A stretch of 64,000 nt of DNA from an uncultured Pseudomonadota bacterium (lineage in GTDB: Bacteria; Pseudomonadota; Gammaproteobacteria; Burkholderiales; SG8-39), in NCBI GenBank assembly GCA_903829815.1, contig CAIKRR010000057.1, positions 40,682-104,681 of the forward strand, written 5' to 3'. The notes beneath the pieces are model-generated. The model saw only the letters and a list, made by a program, of their open reading frames with translations. It was not told where the DNA came from and ran no database searches. Shown piece after piece: positions 8,167-17,104 of the stretch (its first letter is position 1; the number at the start of each line of letters is the position of its first letter). The position numbers and the translations under genes were made by a program.

Positions 8167-10539
8167 TCAGGCGCGCGCGCGGGCCGCGTGCAGCAGTTCG
8201 AGCACCACCACCGGGCTCAGTGTGGCCTGATTGACCTTCACGCCAAACGGCGCAAGGGCATCTTCGATGGCCGACACCAGAGCGGCCGCCACCGGCAATG
8301 TGGCCGCCTCGCCGATACCCTTCACACCCAGCGGATTGAGCGGCGACGGACTTTCGTTGAAGATCACCTCGATCATCGGCAGTTCGGTGGCGGTGGTGAG
8401 CAGGTAGTCGGCAAAGGTGGTGGTAATGGGCTGCCCCTCGTCATCGAAGCGCATCCACTCATACAGCGTATTGCCCACGCCATGCACGATGCCACCGTGC
8501 ACCTGCCCCTCGGCGGTCGCCGGGTTCACCAGGCAGCCGCTGTCTTGCACCGCGACATAACGCAGGATACGGGTATCGCCAGTGAGGATGTCGACCTCCA
8601 CTTCGCAGGCGTGGCAGGCATTGGCATAGCACTGGATATCGGCCTGGTAGAGCGATTCGGCGGCAAGGCCTGGCGAGACGCCACCGGGCATCGAATAGCC
8701 CGGTGAGCCGCGCAACTTGCGTGCGATCTCGGCGAGCGCGATGCCCTTGGCGGGTACACCGGCAATCTGCACCCGGCCATCGCGCAGTTCGAGGTCTTCC
8801 TCGGCGGCCTCGAGCAGATGGGCGGCGGCCTTGAGCGCCTTGGCCTTCACCTCGAGCGAGGCCACATGCACCGCAGAGCCTGCCATGATGGTCTGGCGGC
8901 TGGCAAAGCCGCCCATGCCGAGCGAATTGACCGAGGTGTCACCCGCCATCACGTCGATGGAAAGAATATCGACGCCGAGTTGCTCGGCACACACCATCGC
9001 AAGCGTCGTCTTGAGGCCCTGACCCATCGCCAGCGCGCCGGTGTAGATGCTGACCCGACCACCGGGTTGAACCCGGACTACCGCAGTCTCGTAGGGACCA
9101 CGCCCGGTGGGCTTCACGCAATGGGCGAGGCCCAGACCGATGTAGCGACCTTCGGCCAGCGCCGCTGCCTGACGCGCCGCAAACCCGACGTGATCGATGG
9201 CCTCGAGCGCCCGCTCCTGACACCGCAGATAGTCGCCGCTATCGAGCGTGACCGCCGCACCGGCGCGGTTCTTCAGCGGCTTGGTATAGGGCATGCTGGC
9301 GGCGGGCACCAGATTGCGCGCACGCACTTCGGCCCGATCGAGCCCCAGCCCTTGTGCCACGCGATCCATCATGCGTTCCATGACGAACGCTGCCTGCGGG
9401 TACCCTGCCCCGCGCACCGGCGCGACCGGCGTCTTGTTGGTATGGGCCACATGCACCGCAAGATCGTAGGCTGGCACCTTGTAAGGCCCGGTGACCGACG
9501 ATGCCGAGTTGTAGGCCACATTGGTCGCCTGAGGAGTATAGGCCCCGTGGTCATGGATCAGATGTCCGCGCAGCCCCAGGATATGGGCCTCGGCATCGAC
9601 CGCAATCTCCATCTCCCAGAACTGGTCGCGCTCCTGGATCGTGGCGAGAAAATGCTCGCGGCGATCCTCGACCCACTTGACCGTACGCCCAAGCAGCAGG
9701 GCCGCCGCCACGGTGGCCACCTCGTCGTTGTAGGCCATGAACTTGCCACCAAAGCCGCCCCCGACCTCAGGGGCGATCACGCGCAGCGCGTTCTCGTCGA
9801 GCGCAAAGACTTCGGCAAGAATGCGAAAGAGTTCATGCGACATCTGGGTCGATGCCCAGACCGTCGTGACACCCAGTGCCAGGTCAGGTCGGGCGAGCAC
9901 ACCTCGACATTCGATCGAATTGGGCACGCCACGGTGCTGCCAGAACCGCTCGCGAAACACGTGTGGCGCACGCGCGAATGCACCTTGCGGGTCACCATAG
10001 GCCACGTGATACTGCTGCAAGATGTTGTTGGGCAACTCGCGCCTCACCTTGGGCGAATCGGCTTCGATCGCACGACGCGGGTCGGCCACGACCGGCAGCA
10101 TCTCGTAGTCGATCTCGACCAGGGCTGCGGCATCTTCAGCGACAGCGCGGGTCTGCGCGACCACCATCGCGATGGGCTCGCCCACGTGAGCCACCTCATC
10201 ACGGGCGAGTATCCAGGGCGTGGTGTTGCGCGGCAGCGAATCGGTCGGAAAGCCAAAGGGCATGCGCGCATGGGTCAGCATCGGCGCGATGTCATCAGCG
10301 GTGTAGACGGCGACCACGCCTGGGTACGCCCGAGCCACTGCGGTATCGAGGCGGGTGATCAGGGCATGCGCGAGCGGGCTGCGCACGAAGGCTACTTCGA
10401 GCGCGCCTTCGGACGGAATGTCATCCACATAGCGCCCTTGGCCACGCAGCAGTGAGGGGTCCTCGATGCGTCGAGCGCGCTTGCCAACGACGCGGGGTTC
10501 GATGCGAGCTTCCTGCTTGGGGGGCGCAACAGTGTTCAT
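8167..10539 (-). CDS. Xanthine dehydrogenase-family molybdopterin-binding (CoxL-like) subunit, stand-alone
   Basis: A 790-residue large subunit of a molybdenum hydroxylase. The aldehyde oxidase/xanthine dehydrogenase a/b-hammerhead domain begins at RRIEDPSLLRGQGRYVDDI; the cofactor-binding GGGFGGKF is at residues 260-267, and GVKGIGEAA near the C-terminus carries the expected catalytic glutamate. These enzymes hydroxylate carbon in aldehydes or N-heterocycles using water and pass electrons through FAD and 2Fe-2S subunits. Neither a CoxM-like nor a CoxS-like gene is adjacent, so it must use partners encoded elsewhere or be incomplete. The start at 10539 precedes the conserved region; the upstream in-frame extension has no family similarity. 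Confidence 0.87.
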   Translation of the reverse strand: MNTVAPPKQEARIEPRVVGKRARRIEDPSLLRGQGRYVDDIPSEGALEVAFVRSPLAHALITRLDTAVARAYPGVVAVYTADDIAPMLTHARMPFGFPTDSLPRNTTPWILARDEVAHVGEPIAMVVAQTRAVAEDAAALVEIDYEMLPVVADPRRAIEADSPKVRRELPNNILQQYHVAYGDPQGAFARAPHVFRERFWQHRGVPNSIECRGVLARPDLALGVTTVWASTQMSHELFRILAEVFALDENALRVIAPEVGGGFGGKFMAYNDEVATVAAALLLGRTVKWVEDRREHFLATIQERDQFWEMEIAVDAEAHILGLRGHLIHDHGAYTPQATNVAYNSASSVTGPYKVPAYDLAVHVAHTNKTPVAPVRGAGYPQAAFVMERMMDRVAQGLGLDRAEVRARNLVPAASMPYTKPLKNRAGAAVTLDSGDYLRCQERALEAIDHVGFAARQAAALAEGRYIGLGLAHCVKPTGRGPYETAVVRVQPGGRVSIYTGALAMGQGLKTTLAMVCAEQLGVDILSIDVMAGDTSVNSLGMGGFASRQTIMAGSAVHVASLEVKAKALKAAAHLLEAAEEDLELRDGRVQIAGVPAKGIALAEIARKLRGSPGYSMPGGVSPGLAAESLYQADIQCYANACHACEVEVDILTGDTRILRYVAVQDSGCLVNPATAEGQVHGGIVHGVGNTLYEWMRFDDEGQPITTTFADYLLTTATELPMIEVIFNESPSPLNPLGVKGIGEAATLPVAAALVSAIEDALAPFGVKVNQATLSPVVVLELLHAARARA

Positions 10540-10690
10540 GCGATCCTTCCGGTGGGAACACGACGATCTGAAAACAATCGCCGATTCTATCGCGCAACGA
10601 CCGAATGTCCCCACCGCCCGACGCGGGCGGCGGCGCCGGAGCCCGGTATGACAGCCTTATACTGGCGCAACTCCACCCCAGGTGCCCGGC

Positions 10691-11719
10691 ATGATCGCTC
10701 ACGCTCGCAACGCAGCCACCGCCAGCGAACTGCGCAGGGCCCGGGTCTTCGCCTCGCCATTCGTGTCGCTCTGTGCATCACTGTGTGCCTGCCTGCTTCC
10801 CGGTGTGGCATCGGCGCAAGCGCCCTGGCCCAGCAGGCCGCTGAAACTGATCGTGCCCTTCCCACCCGGTGGTCCCACCGACCTCATCGGGCGCACCGCG
10901 GCGCGCATCCTTGCCGATGCACTCGGGCAACCGGTGATCGTCGATAACCGCCCCGGCGGCAGCGGCGTGACCGGACTCGATGCGCTCGCGAAGGCGACGC
11001 CCGACGGCTACACGGTGGGGCTTACGGCCATCACGGTTGCCACAGCACCGCACCTGGGGCCAGTGCCCTTTGACACGATGCGCGATTTCACCTTCATCAC
11101 CAATCTGGTGAGCACCACACCGCTCATCGATGCGCACCCCTCGTTTCCGGCCAGCAATCTGGCCGAACTGATCGCACTCGCACGCGCCCATCCGGGCACG
11201 ATCCATTACGGCACGCCAGGCATTGCCACCGTGCCGCATCTGGCGGCAGAAATGCTGCAGGCCGCAGCCGGCATTCGCCTCGTGCACGTACCCTACAAGG
11301 GCACCTCGCAACTCACCGGCGATGTGCTGGCGGGGGTCATCGGCCTGAACTTCGAGAGTTCTCTGGTGCTGGCCCTGCCCAACATCCGGGCGGGCAAGCT
11401 CAAACCGATTGCTGTCATTGGCGCACGACGCACGAGCATGCTGCCCGATGTGCCGACGATTGCCGAGTCAGGCTACCCCGATATCCATGCAGAACCCTGG
11501 TTTGGTCTGGGAGCACCGGCGGGCATCACGCTTGCCCAGCGCACACGCATCAACGAGGCACTGGTTCGCGGGATGCAATCCAAAGAGGTGATCGATCGCT
11601 TCGCCGCCATCGGGGCCGAAGTGCACACGACCAGCCCGGACGCCTTCGAGGCTTTCGTGCGGACCGAGTCTGCGCGCTGGGGCGAGATCGTGCGCCGCAC
11701 CGGGATCCGTGCCGACTGA
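10691..11719 (+). CDS. Bug/TctC-family periplasmic solute-binding protein (2 of 3)
   Basis: A 342-residue receptor with an N-terminal signal peptide ending around VASAQA, then WPSRPLKLIVPFPPGGPTD and the family motif TPDGYTVG. It should bind an organic acid in the periplasm. It is transcribed divergently from the CoxL-like gene, across about 150 bp. A GTG at 10682 is an alternative start three codons upstream. It shares only family-level similarity with the other two receptors here, so this is not a recent duplication. Confidence 0.91.
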   Translation: MIAHARNAATASELRRARVFASPFVSLCASLCACLLPGVASAQAPWPSRPLKLIVPFPPGGPTDLIGRTAARILADALGQPVIVDNRPGGSGVTGLDALAKATPDGYTVGLTAITVATAPHLGPVPFDTMRDFTFITNLVSTTPLIDAHPSFPASNLAELIALARAHPGTIHYGTPGIATVPHLAAEMLQAAAGIRLVHVPYKGTSQLTGDVLAGVIGLNFESSLVLALPNIRAGKLKPIAVIGARRTSMLPDVPTIAESGYPDIHAEPWFGLGAPAGITLAQRTRINEALVRGMQSKEVIDRFAAIGAEVHTTSPDAFEAFVRTESARWGEIVRRTGIRAD

Positions 11720-11772
11720 GCCTGATACCCGGTCATGCCTGCGCGGCAAGGGCGGTCGCAAAGACCGCGCGG

Positions 11773-12321
11773 CTACTGACCGGAATCCGGTCGTTTGCCC
11801 CTTGTCGGTGGCACTCGCAGTGCGCTGCCGGCACCCTCGACCGCGTCGCGCGCGAGATTGGAGAGAATCGCGCGCAAGGTTCGTCGGGTGGTCGCCACAG
11901 CGGCAGCATCGAGGCCTGCCACCGCAATGTCGTTGACCTCGATCGCAAGGGGCACCAGCACCTGGCGCAATGATCGCCCCAGCGGCGTGAGGTCGATATA
12001 GACCTTGCGCCGGTTGCCCGGCTCCTGCCTGCGCGTGACATAACCCAGGGCCTCCATCGCCTTCAGTGCCGAGAAGGTCGTGGGCTCCATGACCCCTGCC
12101 AGTTCACTCAGTTCGCGCTGGGTGAGTCCGTCAGACTCCCAGAGAATGCGCAGGAACGTCCAGTGCCCGAATGACACGCCGTGTGGCGCCAGCCGCATCT
12201 GCAGCGCGCGCACCATCGCGCGGGTGGCGTCCTTGGCCACATGCGCAAGGCGGTCATCGGGCACGGCTTCACGCCAGCGCTCGAGAAGCGCGCGCATCTC
12301 GGGCGAACGCGCGCCACTCAT
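11773..12321 (-). CDS. MarR-family transcriptional regulator
   Basis: A 182-residue winged-helix protein. The DNA-binding region includes [19 protein letters not shown] (recognition helix area) and the wing [16 protein letters not shown]. The start ATG overlaps the stop of the upstream dehydrogenase gene by ATGA, making it the last gene of a three-gene operon with a dioxygenase reductase and a Gfo/Idh/MocA oxidoreductase. It is the obvious candidate to sense the aromatic substrate or an intermediate and to control the divergent promoter region holding the 12-bp palindrome at 14508-14519. That target is an inference. Confidence 0.88.
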   Translation of the reverse strand: MSGARSPEMRALLERWREAVPDDRLAHVAKDATRAMVRALQMRLAPHGVSFGHWTFLRILWESDGLTQRELSELAGVMEPTTFSALKAMEALGYVTRRQEPGNRRKVYIDLTPLGRSLRQVLVPLAIEVNDIAVAGLDAAAVATTRRTLRAILSNLARDAVEGAGSALRVPPTRGKRPDSGQ

Positions 12322-13526
12322 CGACTCGGCACCTGCTGGCGTTCGAGCCTGACCTCGCGCCCCTCGCGGGCCGAGCGCAGCATCGCCAGACAGACCTCGA
12401 GGGTCGAGCGCGACCAGCCCCCGTCGTGCAAGGGCGGCACGCCATCGAAGACCGCAGCACACAGTTCGTCGACCACTTCGGACCGCGGGACAGCCGGTGC
12501 CGGCAGCGCCTCGAGCCACTGGCGGTCATCGGCGTACACCATCACGCCGCTGGGCAGCGGCCGCAGATCGGCATGCTCGCAACTGACGATGAGTGGCCCG
12601 AAATGCTGATGCAGACGCCCCTGCGGCAACGCGCCGGCGTTGGCCACAGCCGACTCACCGCCGTAGTTGCGGGCCGCCTTGAGGCTCGCCTCGGCATCGG
12701 CAGAACCGGTTGCGGCCAGAGCCCGCCGCGCAGCCCCGTAGCGCGACGGGTCCTTGCGCTCACCCGACTCGCCAATACCGCCACAGAATTCATCGGAGTC
12801 AAAGTGGGCATAGCCGCTGTAGGTGAGGCTTGCGAAGGTGCCCTCCTCGAAGTCGAGGAGGGCCGAATAGGCACCCTCGGTCGGACGCGCGGCATCCCAG
12901 GCTGAGGTATGGGCCCGCACGCTGCGCACCCGCCCACCGCCCAGCAGACGCACGATGTCCACCTGATGCGCGGCCTGACTGAAGAGCACGCCACCGCCTA
13001 GCGCAGTATCCATCTCCTCGGGCCGGCGCGGGCGATACATGTAATCGGTGAAGTCCAGAGCCGTGATCATGCGCACGCGACCAAAAGCACCGCTGCCGAT
13101 GAGTTCTCGAGCGCGCAACACGGGCGCATCGAAACTGTGGCTGTGGCCAACCACGAGATGCACCCCGGCGCGGTGCGCCGCATCGATCATGGCAGTGCAT
13201 TCGTCGAGCGAAATCGCCATCGGCTTTTCGACCAGTACATGGCGGCCGTGCGCTGCGGCGATATCGACATGCGCGCGGTGCAACTGATGGGGCGTGGCAA
13301 TGTAGATCGCATCGATGTCTGGCTGGGCGCAAAGCGCCTCGATGCTTTCATGCACCGTGCCACCGAAGTCGGCTGCAAAGCGCGCACGCGCTTCAGCACG
13401 TGGGTCGGCAGCGGCCACAAGGCGGATACGCGGATCGGCCACGAAGGTGGGCAGCATCAAGGTGAACGCGCGCCCGAGCCCTGCCACCCCGAGACGCAAT
13501 ACCGGTTGTGTGGCCTGGCCGCTCAT
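12318..13526 (-). CDS. Gfo/Idh/MocA-family oxidoreductase, possible dihydrodiol dehydrogenase (Pht4-like)
   Basis: A 402-residue NAD(P)-dependent oxidoreductase. The N-terminal Rossmann domain has GVAGLGRAF, followed by [10 protein letters not shown] and the catalytic-lysine motif EKPMA; a C-terminal alpha/beta substrate domain follows. The phthalate 4,5-dihydrodiol dehydrogenase Pht4/PhtC belongs to this family, and its position directly after a phthalate-dioxygenase-type reductase gene supports a dihydrodiol dehydrogenase role. ATGA overlaps join it to both the upstream reductase and the downstream MarR gene. Other sugar or inositol dehydrogenases share the fold, so the substrate is inferred from context. 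Confidence 0.82.
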   Translation of the reverse strand: MSGQATQPVLRLGVAGLGRAFTLMLPTFVADPRIRLVAAADPRAEARARFAADFGGTVHESIEALCAQPDIDAIYIATPHQLHRAHVDIAAAHGRHVLVEKPMAISLDECTAMIDAAHRAGVHLVVGHSHSFDAPVLRARELIGSGAFGRVRMITALDFTDYMYRPRRPEEMDTALGGGVLFSQAAHQVDIVRLLGGGRVRSVRAHTSAWDAARPTEGAYSALLDFEEGTFASLTYSGYAHFDSDEFCGGIGESGERKDPSRYGAARRALAATGSADAEASLKAARNYGGESAVANAGALPQGRLHQHFGPLIVSCEHADLRPLPSGVMVYADDRQWLEALPAPAVPRSEVVDELCAAVFDGVPPLHDGGWSRSTLEVCLAMLRSAREGREVRLERQQVPSR

Positions 13527-14488
13527 CGATCAATCACCAGGTCGCTTCCGGTGGCGGCGCGCGATACGCAGATCATGATGTGGGTCGTGCGCTCCTCGCC
13601 CGCCAGCACGAAGTCGCGATGATCGACCTCCCCATCGAGCAACTCGGTGCGACAGGTACCGCAACTACCGCTCTCGCAGGAACTGGGGCAGTCATGCCCG
13701 GCCGCGCGCATCGCCTCGAGAATGCTCACACCGGGCGGCACTTCGAGCCGTGCGCCGGAGCGAGCGAGCTGCACGAAAAACGCTTCATCGGTGGTCCGAG
13801 ACGCTGTCGCATCAGCAAACGCCTCGAAATGCACACTGCTCGCCGGCCAGTGTCCGGTCATGTCACGCACCGCATTCATCAGTCCGGCGGGACCACAGCA
13901 GTAGAGGTGACGGCCACCCGGGCGCTCGAGCAGGGGCCACAGGTCGAAGGCCTCATCGGGGTCGCCACCGTCGTGATGCACGGTTACCCGGGCGGCGAGG
14001 GCAGGCTCGGAGAGCACCCGGGCAAAGGCGGTCTGCGCCACCGATCGCGTCAGGTACACCAGTTTGAAGCGCGCCTCACCCTCGCTTGCCAGATGGCGGA
14101 TCATCGACAGTATCGGCGTGATGCCGATGCCCCCTGCAATGAAGAGATAGCCCGCAGCGGATTTCGCCAGGCTGAAATCGTTGCGTGGCTCAGACACATC
14201 GAGCAGATCGCCGCAGCGCAGGTGATCAACCAGATCGGCAGAACCGCCGCGGCCGTCGCCCTCGCGCAGCACGGCGATCTCGTAGCTCTGGCGATCGGCC
14301 GGGGCGTTGGCGAGCGAGTACTTGCGCTCGAAGCCTCCCGGGGTGCGCACACGCAGGTGCGCACCTGCCTCGAATGCGGGTAGCACCGCACCCTGCGGAT
14401 CGCGCAGCACAAAGCGCATGATGTCCGTTGCTGCAGGCTCGGCGACATCAACGCGCAACGCTCTCCACTGGGCGGATTCAGAGGCCAT
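13523..14488 (-). CDS. Phthalate-dioxygenase-type reductase (FMN, NAD, C-terminal 2Fe-2S)
   Basis: A 321-residue class IA oxygenase reductase in one chain: FMN-binding barrel with RKYSL at 55-59, NAD-binding domain with [11 protein letters not shown] and CCGP near 197-200, then a plant-type ferredoxin domain whose cluster ligands are C271, C276, C279 and C307. It transfers electrons from NADH to the Rieske oxygenase. The gene starts 156 bp from the divergent oxygenase gene and leads an operon with the Gfo/Idh/MocA dehydrogenase and MarR gene. VanB of vanillate demethylase has the same architecture, so sequence alone does not settle phthalate over vanillate-like substrates. Confidence 0.92.
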   Translation of the reverse strand: MASESAQWRALRVDVAEPAATDIMRFVLRDPQGAVLPAFEAGAHLRVRTPGGFERKYSLANAPADRQSYEIAVLREGDGRGGSADLVDHLRCGDLLDVSEPRNDFSLAKSAAGYLFIAGGIGITPILSMIRHLASEGEARFKLVYLTRSVAQTAFARVLSEPALAARVTVHHDGGDPDEAFDLWPLLERPGGRHLYCCGPAGLMNAVRDMTGHWPASSVHFEAFADATASRTTDEAFFVQLARSGARLEVPPGVSILEAMRAAGHDCPSSCESGSCGTCRTELLDGEVDHRDFVLAGEERTTHIMICVSRAATGSDLVIDR

Positions 14489-14507
14489 CTGCTATACTCG
14501 CAATAAC

Positions 14508-14519
14508 TTAGATATCTAA
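14508..14519. promoter_or_regulatory. Perfect 12-bp palindrome, candidate operator
   Basis: TTAGATATCTAA is a perfect inverted repeat in the AT-rich centre of the 156-bp gap between the divergent reductase and Rieske oxygenase genes, with a TATTAT box overlapping its right end on the plus strand. AT-rich palindromes of this kind are typical MarR-family binding sites, and a MarR gene ends the leftward operon. The assignment is inference. Confidence 0.55.
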
Positions 14520-14644
14520 TATTATCACGCACCCGACGCGCTCGAGCACAGCCATCGACCCCAGCGGGCCGGCTGCGGGTGTTCGGTGCCGCCGGCAGAC
14601 ACGCGATCGTTGCCTGCCCCGAAGCCAGCGAGGAGACCCTGCCG

Positions 14645-15955
14645 ATGACCCCTCAGGACAACGAACTGCTATGCCGCGTCGAGGGCGACGCACCGATGGG
14701 ACAGATCATGCGGCGCCACTGGATTCCGGCCTGCATGACCGAGGAAGTTGCCGAGCCTGACGGCAAGCCGCTGCGCGTGCGCTTGCTGGGAGAAGATCTG
14801 GCGATCTTTCGCGACACCGAAGGTCGGATCGGCATCCTCGATGACCACTGCCCGCATCGCGGCGTGTCACTGTCCCTGGGACGTAACGAAGAGTGCGGCC
14901 TGCGTTGCCTCTACCACGGCTGGAAAATGGACGTCGAAGGCAATGTGCTCGAGATGGCCTCGGAGCCTGCTGCGAGCAAGCTCGTCGAGAAGGTGAAGCA
15001 CAAGGCCTACCCGGCGCGCGAAGCGGGCGGTTTTGTCTGGGCCTGGATGGGTCCGGCCGAGGCGATGACAGCGTTCGAACCGCCGGTGTTTGCCCCAACC
15101 GAAGACACCCCGGTGAGCATCGTGAAAGTCCACGTCGACTGCAATTGGGCGCAGATTCTGGAAGGCGCCATCGACTCGGCGCACAGCTCGAGCCTGCACT
15201 CCTCCGACATGGTGCCCTCGCGGGTCGAGGGCGCCCGGGCCACCGACTCGAACTGGCTGCGTCCCTCCACCGACAAGGCACCGCGGATGCAGGTGCAGAC
15301 CACGTCGTTTGGCTTTCGCTATGCCGCGATACGGCGCCCGATCAAGAGCGCCGAGACCCACGACTATGTGCGCGTGACCCTGTTCGTTGCCCCGTTCACC
15401 GTGGTGATTCCGCCGAACAACCGCTACAACGTCATCAACCTCAACGTGCCGGCCGATGACGAGCACACGGTGTTCTACTTCATCGCCTGGGGCGGCGAGG
15501 AAACCCCGCATACCGAGGCCTGGCGCAAGTTCTGCGGCGCCCAGCCCGGCATCGACCTGGACATGAAGTTCCGCAACCTGCACACCCGCGACAACGACTA
15601 CCTGCAGGATCGCCAGGCAATGAAGCTTGGCAATTTCACCGGCATCCGCGGCATCCCGCAACAGGACATCCCGATGTGGGAAACGATGGGCGCCATTACC
15701 AACCGGACGGGCGATCGGCTCGGGGCAAGCGACCTCGCCATCGTGGAATTCAGACGTCAGATGGTGGAGGCAGCACGCACCGTTGCAGCAGGTGGCCCCA
15801 TCATCGGAACAGCCGAACCGCGCGTGCCGCTTGCGCGACTGAGTTCATTCGAAGGCGTCGTACCCAAGACCACCGACTGGCGCAGCCTGGCGGTATCCGA
15901 GGAAGAACGGCAAATCGCAGCCATCCACGCAGGCACGGCAACTCAACCGGCCTGA
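14645..15955 (+). CDS. Rieske non-heme iron oxygenase, phthalate 4,5-dioxygenase-like oxygenase subunit
   Basis: A 436-residue ring-hydroxylating oxygenase. Rieske 2Fe-2S ligands are in CPHRG (C69, H71) and CLYHGW (C88, H91). The mononuclear iron site is in LEGAIDSAHSSSLH, with H180 and H185 and the bridging D177. Size and motifs match the single-component class IA oxygenases typified by phthalate 4,5-dioxygenase, which adds O2 to the ring using electrons from a PDR-type reductase such as the one encoded divergently. The ATG at 14645 is used because the family begins near this point; an in-frame extension to 14579 is intergenic-like. The substrate is probably a carboxylated aromatic but is not proven. 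Confidence 0.88.
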   Translation: MTPQDNELLCRVEGDAPMGQIMRRHWIPACMTEEVAEPDGKPLRVRLLGEDLAIFRDTEGRIGILDDHCPHRGVSLSLGRNEECGLRCLYHGWKMDVEGNVLEMASEPAASKLVEKVKHKAYPAREAGGFVWAWMGPAEAMTAFEPPVFAPTEDTPVSIVKVHVDCNWAQILEGAIDSAHSSSLHSSDMVPSRVEGARATDSNWLRPSTDKAPRMQVQTTSFGFRYAAIRRPIKSAETHDYVRVTLFVAPFTVVIPPNNRYNVINLNVPADDEHTVFYFIAWGGEETPHTEAWRKFCGAQPGIDLDMKFRNLHTRDNDYLQDRQAMKLGNFTGIRGIPQQDIPMWETMGAITNRTGDRLGASDLAIVEFRRQMVEAARTVAAGGPIIGTAEPRVPLARLSSFEGVVPKTTDWRSLAVSEEERQIAAIHAGTATQPA

Positions 15956-15977
15956 CGAAGACGACGGTGCGCGCCGG

Positions 15978-16970
15978 TCAGCGTGCCTTCGCCGTGGCGT
16001 CGAGCCAGTTGCCCAGACCCTGGGCATTGAGTTCGATATCGAGCCCGAGCACGGCCAGAATCATCTCGTCGGCGTGACGCAGCCCGGCCTGGCGCGCCTG
16101 GGCCAGCACGAGGGCCTTCATGCCCTCGTGCAAGCGCTCATGACGCACCGCACCCGCCTCATGGCGACACCGCTCACCCAGTGCCGCATAGGCATCGAGC
16201 AGGCGATGCAGCATCGCTCCCAGGCGCGGCACTCCACGCACCTGCGCATAGTGCGTGAGGTAGACAGCCTCGGGCGCGAGCGCCAGGATGCGATCGATCG
16301 AGCGATGGGCTTGGGCCGGATCGAACTGCGACGGGCTGCTCGTCGGGATGATGAAGGGCTGCCCGCCCTCATCGAGCTCCCGATACGACAGCCCGAAGAC
16401 ATCGCCCGAGAACACATGCCCCGAGGCCGAATCGACATAGGCGAGGTGGTGACGTGCATGGCCGGGCGTGTCGAGAACGCCGAGGCGCCGGCGACCGAGC
16501 GAGAGTTCGGCCCCATCCAGAACCACGTCGATGCGGCCGGCATCCACCGGCACCGGGGCCCCGTAAGCCTCGTCGACATGCGCCTGGCCATAGACCTCGA
16601 TGGTCGCTGCCCAAAGCCGTGACGGATCGGCGATATGGCGGGCCCCGCGCTCATGCACCGCCAGACGTGCCTGCGGCAGCAACTGCATCAGGGCACCGGC
16701 ACCTGCCGCATGATCCAGATGCACGTGGGTGAGCAGCAGATGACGAACAGCCGATGGCGCGAGCCCGAGCAGGCGCAGTGCCTGGAGCACACGCGGCACC
16801 GACTGGGTCGTACCGGCATCGATGATGGCCACCTCCCCTGCATCGACGATGAGGTGAATGGCGTCGAGCTGCGGCCGGTAATAGCCCGAATCGATGGCGT
16901 GTATGCCCGCCTCGAAGGACAGGAGTGCCACGGGCAAGGGAACAGCAGCGGGCGATGCGGTGTCGGACAT
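15978..16970 (-). CDS. MBL-fold metallo-hydrolase
   Basis: A 330-residue metallo-beta-lactamase-fold protein with HVHLDH at residues 82-87, a LDTPGHARHH segment and SGDVFG for the dinuclear metal site. The C-terminal 100 residues are helical. It converges on the Rieske oxygenase gene with only 22 bp between and diverges from the acyl-CoA dehydrogenase genes. Many proteins of this subgroup are glyoxalase-II-like thioester or lactone hydrolases; the substrate is unknown. The start MSDTASPA at 16970 is the last ATG before the conserved fold. Confidence 0.82.
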   Translation of the reverse strand: MSDTASPAAVPLPVALLSFEAGIHAIDSGYYRPQLDAIHLIVDAGEVAIIDAGTTQSVPRVLQALRLLGLAPSAVRHLLLTHVHLDHAAGAGALMQLLPQARLAVHERGARHIADPSRLWAATIEVYGQAHVDEAYGAPVPVDAGRIDVVLDGAELSLGRRRLGVLDTPGHARHHLAYVDSASGHVFSGDVFGLSYRELDEGGQPFIIPTSSPSQFDPAQAHRSIDRILALAPEAVYLTHYAQVRGVPRLGAMLHRLLDAYAALGERCRHEAGAVRHERLHEGMKALVLAQARQAGLRHADEMILAVLGLDIELNAQGLGNWLDATAKAR

Positions 16971-17104
16971 GGTCTCGAATCGGCCACAGGGGCCGGCAGC
17001 AACAGGTGACGACCAGCGTACACCAAGGCGCCGGGTGCAGACGGCCTCCCCACCCCCGCGCGTAAACTGCTGCCATCGCGACGATTGGCACGAGAACGAG
17101 GACG

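Noticed and set aside
8818..10455. Plus-strand open frame of about 545 codons
   Set aside because: Antisense to the CoxL-like gene.
11752..11768. Six-bp hairpin between the second Bug receptor and marR genes
   Set aside because: Too short and without a T-run to call a terminator.
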